Positions 9,029 through 18,364 of a DNA stretch of 64,000 nt are shown here, piece by piece; the stretch's first letter is position 1, and every line of letters starts with the position of its first letter. A model generated the notes under the pieces. It saw only the letters and a list, made by a program, of their open reading frames with translations, searched no databases and had not been told where the DNA came from. The stretch lies in contig CAZTPA010000002.1 in the NCBI GenBank assembly GCA_964614525.1, positions 1 to 64,000 of the forward strand, read 5' to 3'. This DNA is from PWND01 sp964614525 (lineage in GTDB: Bacteria > Bacteroidota > Bacteroidia > Bacteroidales > UBA7960). Both the position numbers and the translations under genes were made by a program.

Positions 9029-9862
9029 ATGAGAAATTATAGTCCCGGTGGATTCAAAATATTACCCCCTGTTGTAAAAAACCTACTTATAATTAATGGC
9101 TTATTTTTTCTTGCCACTCTTACGTTTAAAAGTGCTTTTCAAATAGATTTATACCATGTATTTGGGCTTCATATGCCTTTTTCACAAAACTTCAGTCCGT
9201 ATCAGTTTGTTACATACATGTTTATGCATGGTGATTTTACGCATTTGCTGTTTAATATGTTTGCTTTATGGATGTTTGGCAATGTCCTTGAAAATGTTTG
9301 GGGTACAAAACGTTTTATAGCTTATTATTTCATTACCGGCTTTGGAGCAGCAATTCTTCATTACGGAATTATATATTACCAAATGCTGCCTACTTTAAAT
9401 ATGCTTAATGAATTTCTAAGTGCACCTGATCCTGAAACTTTAAAAGCCTTTATTGAATCAGATAATTTTAAAATTATTTCTAAAACAAATTTTAAACATT
9501 TTCTTAATTCTTACAATGAACTAATAAATTCAAATCCAAGCGAGGCCATGAGTTTGGCCGTTAATTATATGTCTCAGTATAAAGTTGATTTCATGAATCT
9601 TCCGGTTGTTGTTGGTGCATCCGGTGCTGTATTTGGTATATTATTGGCTTTTGGTGTAATGTTCCCAAATACTTTAATTTATGTGTTCTTTGCAATACCC
9701 GTTAAAGCTAAATATTTTGTTATGATTTACGGTGGCTTAGAATTATACTTTGGATTAACAAGCCATGGAAATATCGCTCATTTTGCTCACCTTGGGGGTA
9801 TGTTGTTTGGTTTATTGGTGCTGTGGTATTGGAAAAAGAGAAGAGGAAATTTTTATTCATAA
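9029..9862 (+). CDS. Rhomboid family intramembrane serine protease
   Basis: Cleaves transmembrane substrates within the inner membrane. The GxSG motif with the catalytic serine lies in VVVGASGAVFG (about Ser198) and the catalytic histidine in AHFAHLGG (about His254). The conserved HGDFTHLLFNMFALW segment at about 68-82 precedes the dyad. A polar insertion of about 70 residues (about 120-190) lies between membrane segments. Substrates are unknown. It is followed after 21 bp by a second rhomboid gene. Confidence 0.9.
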   Translation: MRNYSPGGFKILPPVVKNLLIINGLFFLATLTFKSAFQIDLYHVFGLHMPFSQNFSPYQFVTYMFMHGDFTHLLFNMFALWMFGNVLENVWGTKRFIAYYFITGFGAAILHYGIIYYQMLPTLNMLNEFLSAPDPETLKAFIESDNFKIISKTNFKHFLNSYNELINSNPSEAMSLAVNYMSQYKVDFMNLPVVVGASGAVFGILLAFGVMFPNTLIYVFFAIPVKAKYFVMIYGGLELYFGLTSHGNIAHFAHLGGMLFGLLVLWYWKKRRGNFYS

Positions 9863-9883
9863 TTTTTTATTAATTTAATCAAA

Positions 9884-10786
9884 ATGTTGAACTCTTTTTT
9901 GCAGGAAATAAAACGTTTCTTTTTAAAAGGCTCTGTAGTTGCCAGGCTTATCGGAATTAATATTGCCGTTTTTATAATAATTAACCTTATTGGAGGCCTT
10001 TTATATCTTTTTGATTCTTTTGAATATTATGATTCTTTGGCTAATGCTTTGAGCGTACCGGCATCTTTTGACAGCCTGATATCAAAGCCTTGGACAATAA
10101 TCACGTATATGTTTCTGCATATTAATTTTTTTCATATCCTTTTTAACATGATAATTCTTTATGTAGGTGGAAGGATGTTTAGCGATTTTATCGGTAAAGA
10201 CAGGCTTATCGGAACATATATACTTGGCGGTATAATTGGAGCTATATTTTATGTAGTATCATTTAATATTTTCCCTGTTTTTCGTGAAACACTCGGTTTA
10301 TCTGTAGCACTGGGTGCATCAGCATCTGTTCTTGCAATTTTTATTGCAGTAGCTACTTATATGCCGAATTTTAAAATTCCACTGATATTGCTTGGTCCGG
10401 TAAAATTAAAATATATTGCAATAGTATTTGTGGGCATTGATTTGATTAGCATTCACAAGGGAAATGCCGGAGGACATATTGCACATTTGGGAGGCGCTAT
10501 TTGGGGATTTTTATATATAAAATTTTTAAATGCGGGAATAGATCCTGCAAAATATGTCGGGAATTTTATTAGTGGTATAGCTGCTTTGTTCAAGCCAAAA
10601 CCCAGAATGAAAGTTTATTACGAAAGTAAAAGCCCCCGACCTGAATCTGATGATGATTATTATAAGAGAAAAGCTGCTGAGCAGAAAAATCTTGATGTAA
10701 TTCTCGATAAGATTTCAAAACACGGCTATGATAGCCTGACAAAACAAGAAAAAGAGCTTCTGTTTAAGTTTAGTAAAAAGCAATAA
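9884..10786 (+). CDS. Second rhomboid family protease with cytosolic tail
   Basis: Six or so membrane segments with the rhomboid landmarks HINFFHILFNMIILY and GGHIAHLGGAIWG (catalytic His about 201). The serine motif reads GASASV (about Ser146) instead of GASGxx, so the residue after the serine is alanine. A polar, charged C-terminal tail of about 85 residues follows the last helix. It is probably active, since serine and histidine are both present, but the altered motif leaves room for a non-proteolytic variant. It is the middle gene of a close three-gene set: 21 bp from the first rhomboid and 6 bp from the EEP hydrolase. Confidence 0.85.
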   Translation: MLNSFLQEIKRFFLKGSVVARLIGINIAVFIIINLIGGLLYLFDSFEYYDSLANALSVPASFDSLISKPWTIITYMFLHINFFHILFNMIILYVGGRMFSDFIGKDRLIGTYILGGIIGAIFYVVSFNIFPVFRETLGLSVALGASASVLAIFIAVATYMPNFKIPLILLGPVKLKYIAIVFVGIDLISIHKGNAGGHIAHLGGAIWGFLYIKFLNAGIDPAKYVGNFISGIAALFKPKPRMKVYYESKSPRPESDDDYYKRKAAEQKNLDVILDKISKHGYDSLTKQEKELLFKFSKKQ

Positions 10787-10792
10787 TTTATT

Positions 10793-11929
10793 TTGAAAAA
10801 GAAGAAGCAAAAGAAGAAATCTTTTCTGACAAAAACTATACTATTATTTAATGGTATAGCAATAATACTTCTGCTATTGTCATACATAGCCCCTTTTGTA
10901 AGTCCTGCAAAATTCTGGCCTCTTGCTTTTATTGGTTTATCGTATCCGGGTTTACTGCTTATAAACATTGGATTTATACTATATTGGATACTGAGGTATA
11001 AAAAATATTTTATACTATCTCTAATTGCGGTATTGCTGGGGTATTCTCAATTGAATAGTCTTTTTCAATGGAATTACAGCTCCACAGAAATCAACGAAAA
11101 AAACACAAATATCAAATTACTCAGTTATAATGTCAGAGTTTTTGATATTTATAACTATGGCTCTGATTGGAAACACAGGTATGGAAACAGGGATAATATT
11201 TTTAACTTTCTTACACGGGAAGATTTTGATATAATATGTTTTCAGGAATTTGTGCATGATAAATCAGGTAATTTTAAAACGCAAGATACTTTATCATCAT
11301 TTTTGAAGGCTAAAAATTTTCACAGTGAATATTCAAAATCATCCAGAAATGTTAATTTCTTTGGTTTAGCAACATACTCTTCTTATCCTATAATTAATAG
11401 GGGAAAAATTGTTTTCGAAACTCATGGCGGCAATTTGTGTATCTATTCTGATATTTTAATTAATAATGATACTGTAAGGGTTTATAATGTTCATTTTGAA
11501 TCAATAGGTTTAAGTCCTGAGGATCACATTTATGTGGAAAACATTATTAGTGCAAATTCGGATACTAATGATGATATAAAATCATCAGGCAGAAGAGTAC
11601 TGGGGCGCTTAAAGATTGCTTTTATCCGGCGGGCTCTGCAATCTCAAGAAGTTGCTGAACACATCTCAGAAAGTCCATTCCCGGTAATTCTTGCCGGTGA
11701 TTTCAACGACACACCATCATCTTATGTATATAGATTACTTTCTAAGCAGCTTTATGATTCTTTTAAAAAAGGCAGAGGACTGGGACAAACTTATTTAGGA
11801 GCAATACCCGGCTTTAGAATTGACTATATAATGCATTCGGAGGAATTCGAAACTCTGCAGTATAATACCGGAAAAGAAGAATATTCTGATCACTATCCTA
11901 TTTGGGTGTTGTTAAAGAAGAGGGACTAA
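10793..11929 (+). CDS. Membrane-anchored endonuclease/exonuclease/phosphatase (EEP) family protein
   Basis: Residues 1-90 carry a lysine-rich start and three hydrophobic helices. From about residue 100 an EEP domain follows: SYNVRVFD, then IICFQEF (metal-binding Glu), YNVHFES, LAGDFNDTP and a terminal SDHYPIWVLL with the catalytic Asp-His. The fold serves DNases, phosphodiesterases and lipid or nucleotide phosphatases, so the substrate cannot be named. The only plausible start is TTG at 10793, six bases after the rhomboid stop, in a TTGAAAAAG context that recurs at other starts here. The catalytic domain side is not obvious from the sequence. Confidence 0.8.
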   Translation: MKKKKQKKKSFLTKTILLFNGIAIILLLLSYIAPFVSPAKFWPLAFIGLSYPGLLLINIGFILYWILRYKKYFILSLIAVLLGYSQLNSLFQWNYSSTEINEKNTNIKLLSYNVRVFDIYNYGSDWKHRYGNRDNIFNFLTREDFDIICFQEFVHDKSGNFKTQDTLSSFLKAKNFHSEYSKSSRNVNFFGLATYSSYPIINRGKIVFETHGGNLCIYSDILINNDTVRVYNVHFESIGLSPEDHIYVENIISANSDTNDDIKSSGRRVLGRLKIAFIRRALQSQEVAEHISESPFPVILAGDFNDTPSSYVYRLLSKQLYDSFKKGRGLGQTYLGAIPGFRIDYIMHSEEFETLQYNTGKEEYSDHYPIWVLLKKRD

Positions 11930-11952
11930 GAAAACATAAAACCCTTACATTT

Positions 11953-12006
11953 CCTTATAGGCCTTATATGGTGATTCTTTTTTTGAAACATATAAGACAT
12001 ATAAGG
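11953..12006. repeat. Inverted CATATAAG/CTTATATG repeat cluster
   Basis: Two 18-nt arms (11953-11970 and 11989-12006) pair with two mismatches across an 18-nt loop. The right arm is itself two tandem CATATAAG units, and a third, degenerate unit (CATATGAG) follows. It sits after the EEP gene and upstream of uvrB. It may terminate the upstream transcript, although the T-run lies in the loop rather than after the stem. It could also be a copy of a dispersed repeat. Confidence 0.6.
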
Positions 12007-12130
12007 TCATATGAGTTGCAGATTTACTACTAGTTCATGAAGGTTTATACTAAAAAATGCGTCCATAACAGATGATTTTCTAATTTAAATATACAATAAT
12101 ATTAGTTTTAAATTATTGAATCTTTTCGGC

Positions 12131-12138
12131 TAATTTTG
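12131..12138 (+). promoter_or_regulatory. Candidate -7 box (TAATTTTG) for uvrB
   Basis: Exact TAnnTTTG match ending 15 nt before the uvrB ATG, implying a leader of about 10 nt. Confidence 0.5.
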
Positions 12139-12153
12139 TAGTAAAATTTACTT

Positions 12154-14175
12154 ATGGATTTCGAATTAACATCAGATTTTAAACCAACAGGCGACCAGCC
12201 GCAAGCAATAAATGAGCTTGTTAAAGGACTCCAATCAGGTACCAAGCACCAGACCTTATTAGGTGTGACCGGATCCGGGAAGACCTTTACTATGGCAAAT
12301 GTTATAGCACAAATGCAATGCCCAGCACTTGTGCTGAGTCATAACAAAACATTGGCAGCTCAGTTATACAGTGAATTTAAAAATTTCTTTCCGAATAACT
12401 CTGTGGAATATTTTGTTTCATATTACGATTACTACCAACCGGAAGCCTTTTTGCCTTCAACAAATACTTATATTGAAAAAGATTTGAGCATAAATGATGA
12501 GATTGAAAAACTAAGACTCAGTGCCACAAGTGCTCTTCTTTCAGGAAGAAGAGATGTGATTGTAGTTAGTTCTGTTTCTTGTATTTATGGTATCGGTAAT
12601 CCTGATGATTTTCATTCTAATATTATTCAAATAGAAAAAGGAAAAATTGTAAGCAGGCAACAGCTTTTGCACAAACTTGTGGGCAGCTTATACAACAGAA
12701 CACAAGCTGATTTTATACGTGGTACTTTCAGAGTTAGAGGAGATACTGTAGATGTTTATCCTGCCTATGCAGATTTTGCTTTCAGAATTATTTTTTGGGG
12801 TGATGAAATTGAAAGTCTGGAATCCTTTGATCCTATTGAGGGTCATAAATTAATGGATCATAACAATATTTCAATTTATCCTGCAAATATATTTGTAACA
12901 TCCAAAGAAACGATGCATCGCGCAATGCGTGAAATCCAGGATGACATGGTTAAGCAAGCCGAATTTCTGCGTAGCAAAAACATGGAGCTGGAAGCTAAAA
13001 GACTGGAAGACAGGGTCAATTATGATCTTGAAATGATGTACGAACTGGGTTATTGCAGCGGCATAGAAAATTATTCAAGATATTTTGACGGTAGAAAACC
13101 GGGATCAAGGCCTTTCTGCCTGATTGATTATTTTCCTGATGATTATATTACTTTTATTGACGAAAGCCATGCTACTATTCCTCAAATACATGCAATGTAC
13201 GGCGGTGACAGATCAAGGAAAATCAACCTTGTGGAATATGGCTTTAGATTGCCTGCAGCATTAGATAACAGGCCATTAAAGTTTGAGGAATTTGAAACCC
13301 TGATGAATCAGCTTATTTATGTTAGTGCAACTCCTGCTGATTATGAATTGCAGAAATCTGAAGGAATAGTTACAGAACAAATTATCAGGCCAACAGGATT
13401 ATTGGAACCAAATATTGAGGTAAAACCAAGCTTAAATCAAATTGATGACCTTCTCAATGAAATTGATCTTCGGACAAAATCAAACGAAAGAGTTCTTGTA
13501 ACTACCATTACCAAAAGAATGGCAGAAGAACTAAACAAATATATGGTGCAAAACGGCATTAAATCAAAATACATTCACTCTGATGTAGATACCGTTAAGA
13601 GAGTTGAGATATTGAGAGAACTGAGGCTTGGCTCTATTGATGTGTTAATTGGAGTAAACTTACTCAGAGAGGGTTTGGATTTGCCGGAAGTTTCTTTGGT
13701 TGCAATTCTTGATGCTGATAAAGAAGGTTTTCTCAGGTCAGAAAGATCTTTGACTCAAACAGCCGGCAGAGCTGCCAGGAATATTAACAGCAAAGTGATT
13801 ATGTATGCAGATAGAATTACCAGATCAATTAAATTAACTATTGAAGAAAATTTAAGAAAGAGAGAGAAGCAATTACTATATAATCAAAAACACAATATCA
13901 CACCGGCACAAATAAAAAAATCTGTTGAGCAAATTCACAGTCAAACTTCAGTTGCAGACTCCAAAAGCAAAGCACCTATACCTTATACAGAAAGAGATAC
14001 TATTGATATAGCTGCTGACCCTGTTGTTAAATATATGAGTAAGGATCAACTTCAAAAGTCAATTAATAAAACTAAAAAGGAAATGGAAAAAGCAGCAAAA
14101 GAGCTTGACTTCATTGAAGCTGCTCGACTAAGAGATGAAATGCTGGCATTGGAAGATCTCTTATCAAATAATTAA
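12154..14175 (+). CDS. uvrB: Excinuclease ABC subunit B
   Basis: DNA-damage-verifying helicase of nucleotide excision repair, loaded by UvrA and recruiting UvrC. Walker A is GVTGSGKT near residue 40. The beta-hairpin region YYDYYQPEAFLPSTNTYIEKD follows, with the helicase block FIDESHATIPQIHAMYGGD, LREGLDLPEVSLVAILDADKEGFLRS and the QTAGRAAR motif. The C-terminal UvrC-binding UVR motif is at about 635-670 (EAARLRDEM). At 673 residues it is full length and apparently intact. It converges on the symporter gene with a 33-bp gap and no obvious terminator. Confidence 0.97.
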   Translation: MDFELTSDFKPTGDQPQAINELVKGLQSGTKHQTLLGVTGSGKTFTMANVIAQMQCPALVLSHNKTLAAQLYSEFKNFFPNNSVEYFVSYYDYYQPEAFLPSTNTYIEKDLSINDEIEKLRLSATSALLSGRRDVIVVSSVSCIYGIGNPDDFHSNIIQIEKGKIVSRQQLLHKLVGSLYNRTQADFIRGTFRVRGDTVDVYPAYADFAFRIIFWGDEIESLESFDPIEGHKLMDHNNISIYPANIFVTSKETMHRAMREIQDDMVKQAEFLRSKNMELEAKRLEDRVNYDLEMMYELGYCSGIENYSRYFDGRKPGSRPFCLIDYFPDDYITFIDESHATIPQIHAMYGGDRSRKINLVEYGFRLPAALDNRPLKFEEFETLMNQLIYVSATPADYELQKSEGIVTEQIIRPTGLLEPNIEVKPSLNQIDDLLNEIDLRTKSNERVLVTTITKRMAEELNKYMVQNGIKSKYIHSDVDTVKRVEILRELRLGSIDVLIGVNLLREGLDLPEVSLVAILDADKEGFLRSERSLTQTAGRAARNINSKVIMYADRITRSIKLTIEENLRKREKQLLYNQKHNITPAQIKKSVEQIHSQTSVADSKSKAPIPYTERDTIDIAADPVVKYMSKDQLQKSINKTKKEMEKAAKELDFIEAARLRDEMLALEDLLSNN

Positions 14176-14208
14176 TGCAATTTTATTTATTAATTATTAT
14201 CTGAAAAA

Positions 14209-15423
14209 TTACACATTAAGAGTTTCCCCCTCTGATTTAGCAATAATAACAGCTCCACAGGAGTCGCTCCATACATTTACGGTTGTTCTGAACATATCTA
14301 AAATTCTGTCTACTGCTAAAATCAACCCAACTCCTTCCAAAGGCAAGCCAACAGCAGACAGTATTATTGTAATAATTACAAGACCTGCCATTGGAATTCC
14401 TGCGGCACCTATAGAAGCGAGTAATGCAGTAATCACAACTATTGACTGCTCAATCAAAGTTAACTCAACTCCATAAGCCTGAGCTATAAATAACACAGCT
14501 ACACATTCGTATAATGCAGTGCCGTCCATATTAACTGTTGCCCCCAGAGGAAGCACAAATCCGCTGACTTTTTTCGACACACCGGAATTATATTCAACTG
14601 CTTCTAATGTTAAAGGCAAGGTAGCATTACTGCTTGAAGTGGAAAAAGCTGTCAATAAGGGAATAGACATCCCATGCAAATGTTTCAACGGACTTGATTT
14701 ACCAAACAATTTTAAAATAACAGGTAATGTAATAATAGAATGTATTGCCAATGCAGCAATTACTGTGAGCATATAGATACCCATCCTGGTAAAAACCTCC
14801 AGCAAGTTATCACTATGCTCTGCTACAATACCGGCAACTAATCCAAAAATACCGATTGGGGTAAACTTTATAACAAACATGGTGATTTTCATCATTACCT
14901 CAAATATTGCATTAAAACCCTTATCAATAGTATTTCTGTATTTTTCGGGTACTTTGGTAGCAAAAAAGCCAAACATAACTGCAAAGAAAATTATCGATAA
15001 CATATCTCCTGAAGACATCGAATCAATTATATTCACAGGAATAATATTCATAAGAGTATCTCCAAATGATTGTTCTAAAACATCAATTTCCTGAACACTT
15101 GAAGTTAAACCCAAATCTACCCCTACTCCGGGTTTTATAAGATTAACAAAAAATAAACCGGTTAATATTGCAAAAAAACTTGTTGTTACATAATACAATA
15201 TGGTTTTCAAGCCCATCCTGCCTAAATTTTTTCCGCTTCCTATACCTGTAACACCGGTCACTATACTTGAAAAAATAAGTGGGACAATTATCATACTCAA
15301 AGCTCTTAAAAACAATTCCCCCATCCATGTGACATATCCGACATAATCAGTAAAAACAATTCCGAATATTACACTTAGTATCAATGCTATCAATATCTGC
15401 CAATGTAATTGAATCTTTTTCAT
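14209..15423 (-). CDS. Dicarboxylate/amino acid:cation symporter (GltP/DctA family)
   Basis: Sodium- or proton-coupled uptake of glutamate, aspartate or C4-dicarboxylates through the inner membrane. Family signatures are TAFSTSSSNATLPLT (serine-rich re-entrant loop HP1), LPLGATVNMDGTALY (the NMDGT motif of helix 7), AAGIPMAGL (HP2) and the AVDRILDMFRTTVNVWSD segment of helix 8, where the arginine and aspartate contact substrate. I place the start at the ATG at 15423 (404 residues), because the 13 codons upstream are not family-like and this start leads directly into the first helix. It is convergent with uvrB. Confidence 0.9.
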   Translation of the reverse strand: MKKIQLHWQILIALILSVIFGIVFTDYVGYVTWMGELFLRALSMIIVPLIFSSIVTGVTGIGSGKNLGRMGLKTILYYVTTSFFAILTGLFFVNLIKPGVGVDLGLTSSVQEIDVLEQSFGDTLMNIIPVNIIDSMSSGDMLSIIFFAVMFGFFATKVPEKYRNTIDKGFNAIFEVMMKITMFVIKFTPIGIFGLVAGIVAEHSDNLLEVFTRMGIYMLTVIAALAIHSIITLPVILKLFGKSSPLKHLHGMSIPLLTAFSTSSSNATLPLTLEAVEYNSGVSKKVSGFVLPLGATVNMDGTALYECVAVLFIAQAYGVELTLIEQSIVVITALLASIGAAGIPMAGLVIITIILSAVGLPLEGVGLILAVDRILDMFRTTVNVWSDSCGAVIIAKSEGETLNV

Positions 15424-15553
15424 ATTGAATCTTTTTTGATTTTTCAGTTTGTAAAAAAGCATTGCAAATTACAAACATTTTATCAAACCAACTTTATACA
15501 TAAAAAAAATTAATGAGAATAATTGTTTGTCTTTTATAAAAACTTCTCAGCTA

Positions 15554-15622
15554 AATGCCAAAATGACATATTGCTATAGTGTAAAACTCACATAATCAGC
15601 CATTTTGACTTCTTATGGCATT
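15554..15622. promoter_or_regulatory. Imperfect inverted repeat upstream of clpB
   Basis: The arms AATGCCA (15554-15560) and TGGCATT (15616-15622) enclose an inner pair, CAAAATG (15559-15565) and CATTTTG (15601-15607). The two pairs overlap at one base and use different spacings, so they are alternatives rather than one continuous stem. The element lies about 75-140 bp before the clpB start and could be an operator. It does not match CIRCE. Function unproven. Confidence 0.3.
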
Positions 15623-15694
15623 AAATATTTTATGGATTATTTTTTGATGAAAATTGTAAAAAATGATTGGAAATTATAAAAAAATAAATCTGAT

Positions 15695-18289
15695 ATGAAC
15701 TTTAATAAATATACAATAAAAGCACAAGAGGCGATTCAAAAGGCCCAGGAAATAGCGATGGCTTATAATCATCAAGCAATTGAACCTATACACATATTAA
15801 AAGGAATATTTGCTGTTGATGAGAATGTAACTCCATACATTCTTAAAAAGCTTGAAGTGAACAGTGCAAATTTTATTCTTGCACTTGACAAGGTTATTGA
15901 ATCATTGCCAAAAGTAACAGGTGCTGAAGTTTACTTATCTCAGGATAGTGCGAAAACATTACAAAAAGCAGAAAAATTGCTTGTTGAATTTAAAGATGAG
16001 TTTGTTTCTACGGAACATCTTTTTCTTGCATTGATAGATGGAAATGATCAGGCTGCAAAAATGCTAAAAGACAGTGGTATTACAAAAAATGCTTTAAAAT
16101 CTGCTATTAATGATTTGAGGAAAGGACAAACTGTTAACAGCCAAACTGCTGAAGACACCTATAATGCAATATCCCGTTATACCAAAAACCTAAATGAACT
16201 GGCCTTAAAAGGCAAGCTTGATCCTGTTATAGGCAGGGATGATGAAATCCGTAGAATTTTGCAGATTATTTCCAGAAGAACAAAAAATAATCCTATTCTA
16301 ATTGGAGATGCCGGTGTGGGTAAAACTGCTATTGCCGAAGGGTTAGCGCATAGAATTATTGATGGAGATGTGCCTGAAAATCTGAAATCAAAGAAAATTT
16401 TCTCTCTCGATATGGGTTCACTAATTGCGGGAGCAAAATATAAAGGAGAATTTGAGGAAAGGTTAAAATCTGTTATTAAGGAAGTAATAAACTCGGAAGG
16501 TGAGATTATATTATTCATTGATGAGATTCATACATTAGTTGGCGCCGGTGCCAGTGGAGAAGGTGCAATGGATGCCGCGAATATTCTAAAACCGGCTCTT
16601 GCACGAGGCGAACTCAGAGCTATCGGAGCAACTACCCTAAATGAGTATCAAAGATATTTTGAAAAGGATAAAGCTTTGGAAAGACGTTTTCAAACTGTTG
16701 TAGTTGATGAGCCAAACAGAGAAGATGCTGTTTCTATTCTCAGAGGATTAAAAGAAAGATATGAAACACATCACCAGGTTAGAATAAAAGATGAAGCTAT
16801 TATTGCTGCTGTAGATCTTTCTACAAGATATATTTCAGACAGATTCTTGCCTGACAAAGCGATTGACCTGATTGATGAGGCAGCCTCAAAGATGAGGCTG
16901 GAAATGAATTCCGTTCCGGAGGAGCTGGATGAAGCTGAAAGAAAAATCAGACAACTTGAAATTGAAAAAGAAGCCTTCAAACGCGAAAAGGATAAAACAA
17001 AGCTAAATTCAATAAATGAACAATTGGCTAATCTTTCTGAACAAAGAAATCAACTTAAAGCAAAATGGCAAAGAGAGAAAGAAGTAGTAGATGAAATTCA
17101 ACATCTTAAACAAGCTATTGAAGATTACAAGTTCGAAGCAAACAAAGCCGAGCGAAGTGGTGATTTCGGAAAAGTAGCTGAACTACGTTATGGAAAGATA
17201 AAAGAAACCGAAGAAAAGCTTACAGATTATAATCAAAAATTGCAGGAATTACAAGTCTCTTCTGCAATGATTAAGGAAGAAGTAACAGCAGAGGATATTG
17301 CAGATATAGTGGCACGTTGGACAGGAATACCTGTTAGCAGAATGCTTCAAAGTGAAAGAGAAAAATTACTGAAGCTGGAAGATGAGTTGCATAAGAGAGT
17401 TGTAGGCCAGGATCATGCCATTGAATCAGTATCGGATGCAATAAGAAGGAGCCGTGCGGGATTGCAGGATCCACAGAAACCACTTGGATCATTTATCTTT
17501 TTGGGTACCACAGGAGTTGGTAAAACTGAGCTGGCCAGAGCGTTGGCAGAGTTTCTTTTCAATGATGAAAATTCTATGATTAGAATAGACATGTCTGAAT
17601 ACCAGGAACGACATACAGTAAGCCGTTTGATTGGAGCACCTCCGGGATATGTTGGCTATGAAGAAAGCGGACAACTTACAGAGGCAGTAAGAAGAAAGCC
17701 TTACTCGGTAGTGCTGCTAGATGAAATTGAAAAAGCACATCCCGATGTGTTTAATATATTGCTGCAAGTATTAGATGAGGGAAGACTTACGGATAATAAA
17801 GGCCGTACTGCTGATTTTAAGAATACTATAATTATAATGACTTCAAATATTGGCTCAACATTGATTCAGGAACGCTTTATGGAGCTAAACGATAATAATA
17901 GAGCTGAAATAATTGAAAATACTCAGTATGAAGTATTTGAAATTCTTAAAAAAACCATTAGGCCGGAATTCCTTAACAGGATTGATGAAGTAATAATGTT
18001 TAAACCATTATTAAAAGACGAAATCAAAGGAATCGTTGATCTTCAGATGAGAAGAATTAATAAGATGCTTCGGGAAAATCAAATTTCAGTTGAAATGTCT
18101 GATAAAGCAATTAATTGGGTAACAAATCTGGGATATGATCCTCAATTTGGCGCAAGGCCTCTAAAAAGAGTATTGCAAAGAAGTATATTAAATGAACTTT
18201 CAAAAGAAATACTGAAGGGCAATATCAATAAGGATACAAAAGTGCTAATTGATGCCAATGACAGTGGATTAATCTTTGAAAACAAGTAA
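15695..18289 (+). CDS. clpB: ATP-dependent protein disaggregase ClpB
   Basis: Hexameric AAA+ chaperone that pulls polypeptides out of aggregates together with DnaK. At 864 residues it has an N-terminal double-Clp repeat (about 1-145), a first AAA+ domain with Walker A GDAGVGKT and Walker B IILFIDEIH, a coiled-coil middle domain (about 405-525, rich in E/K/Q) that identifies ClpB rather than ClpA/C, and a second AAA+ domain with GTTGVGKT, SEYQERHTVSRLIGAPPGYVGY and RPEFLNRIDE. There is no ClpP-binding IGF loop that I can see, consistent with disaggregation rather than degradation. It is followed by a strong bidirectional terminator. Confidence 0.97.
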   Translation: MNFNKYTIKAQEAIQKAQEIAMAYNHQAIEPIHILKGIFAVDENVTPYILKKLEVNSANFILALDKVIESLPKVTGAEVYLSQDSAKTLQKAEKLLVEFKDEFVSTEHLFLALIDGNDQAAKMLKDSGITKNALKSAINDLRKGQTVNSQTAEDTYNAISRYTKNLNELALKGKLDPVIGRDDEIRRILQIISRRTKNNPILIGDAGVGKTAIAEGLAHRIIDGDVPENLKSKKIFSLDMGSLIAGAKYKGEFEERLKSVIKEVINSEGEIILFIDEIHTLVGAGASGEGAMDAANILKPALARGELRAIGATTLNEYQRYFEKDKALERRFQTVVVDEPNREDAVSILRGLKERYETHHQVRIKDEAIIAAVDLSTRYISDRFLPDKAIDLIDEAASKMRLEMNSVPEELDEAERKIRQLEIEKEAFKREKDKTKLNSINEQLANLSEQRNQLKAKWQREKEVVDEIQHLKQAIEDYKFEANKAERSGDFGKVAELRYGKIKETEEKLTDYNQKLQELQVSSAMIKEEVTAEDIADIVARWTGIPVSRMLQSEREKLLKLEDELHKRVVGQDHAIESVSDAIRRSRAGLQDPQKPLGSFIFLGTTGVGKTELARALAEFLFNDENSMIRIDMSEYQERHTVSRLIGAPPGYVGYEESGQLTEAVRRKPYSVVLLDEIEKAHPDVFNILLQVLDEGRLTDNKGRTADFKNTIIIMTSNIGSTLIQERFMELNDNNRAEIIENTQYEVFEILKKTIRPEFLNRIDEVIMFKPLLKDEIKGIVDLQMRRINKMLRENQISVEMSDKAINWVTNLGYDPQFGARPLKRVLQRSILNELSKEILKGNINKDTKVLIDANDSGLIFENK

Positions 18290-18310
18290 TTGCAAACAAA
18301 ATAATTAATC

Positions 18311-18360
18311 AAAGCGCACTACATTAATACTGAGTCATATTTATTAATGTAGTGCGCTTT
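18311..18360. terminator. Bidirectional terminator between clpB and the baeRF-like gene
   Basis: A perfect 19-bp stem (18311-18329 with 18342-18360) with a 12-nt loop and AAA/TTT ends lies between two convergent genes that end at 18289 (+) and 18365 (-). Confidence 0.85.
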
Positions 18361-18364
18361 TATA

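Noticed and set aside
15616..15640. TGGCAT before clpB as a sigma-54 type promoter
   Set aside because: The GC doublet expected about 10 bases after the GG is missing, so the -24/-12 pattern is not met.
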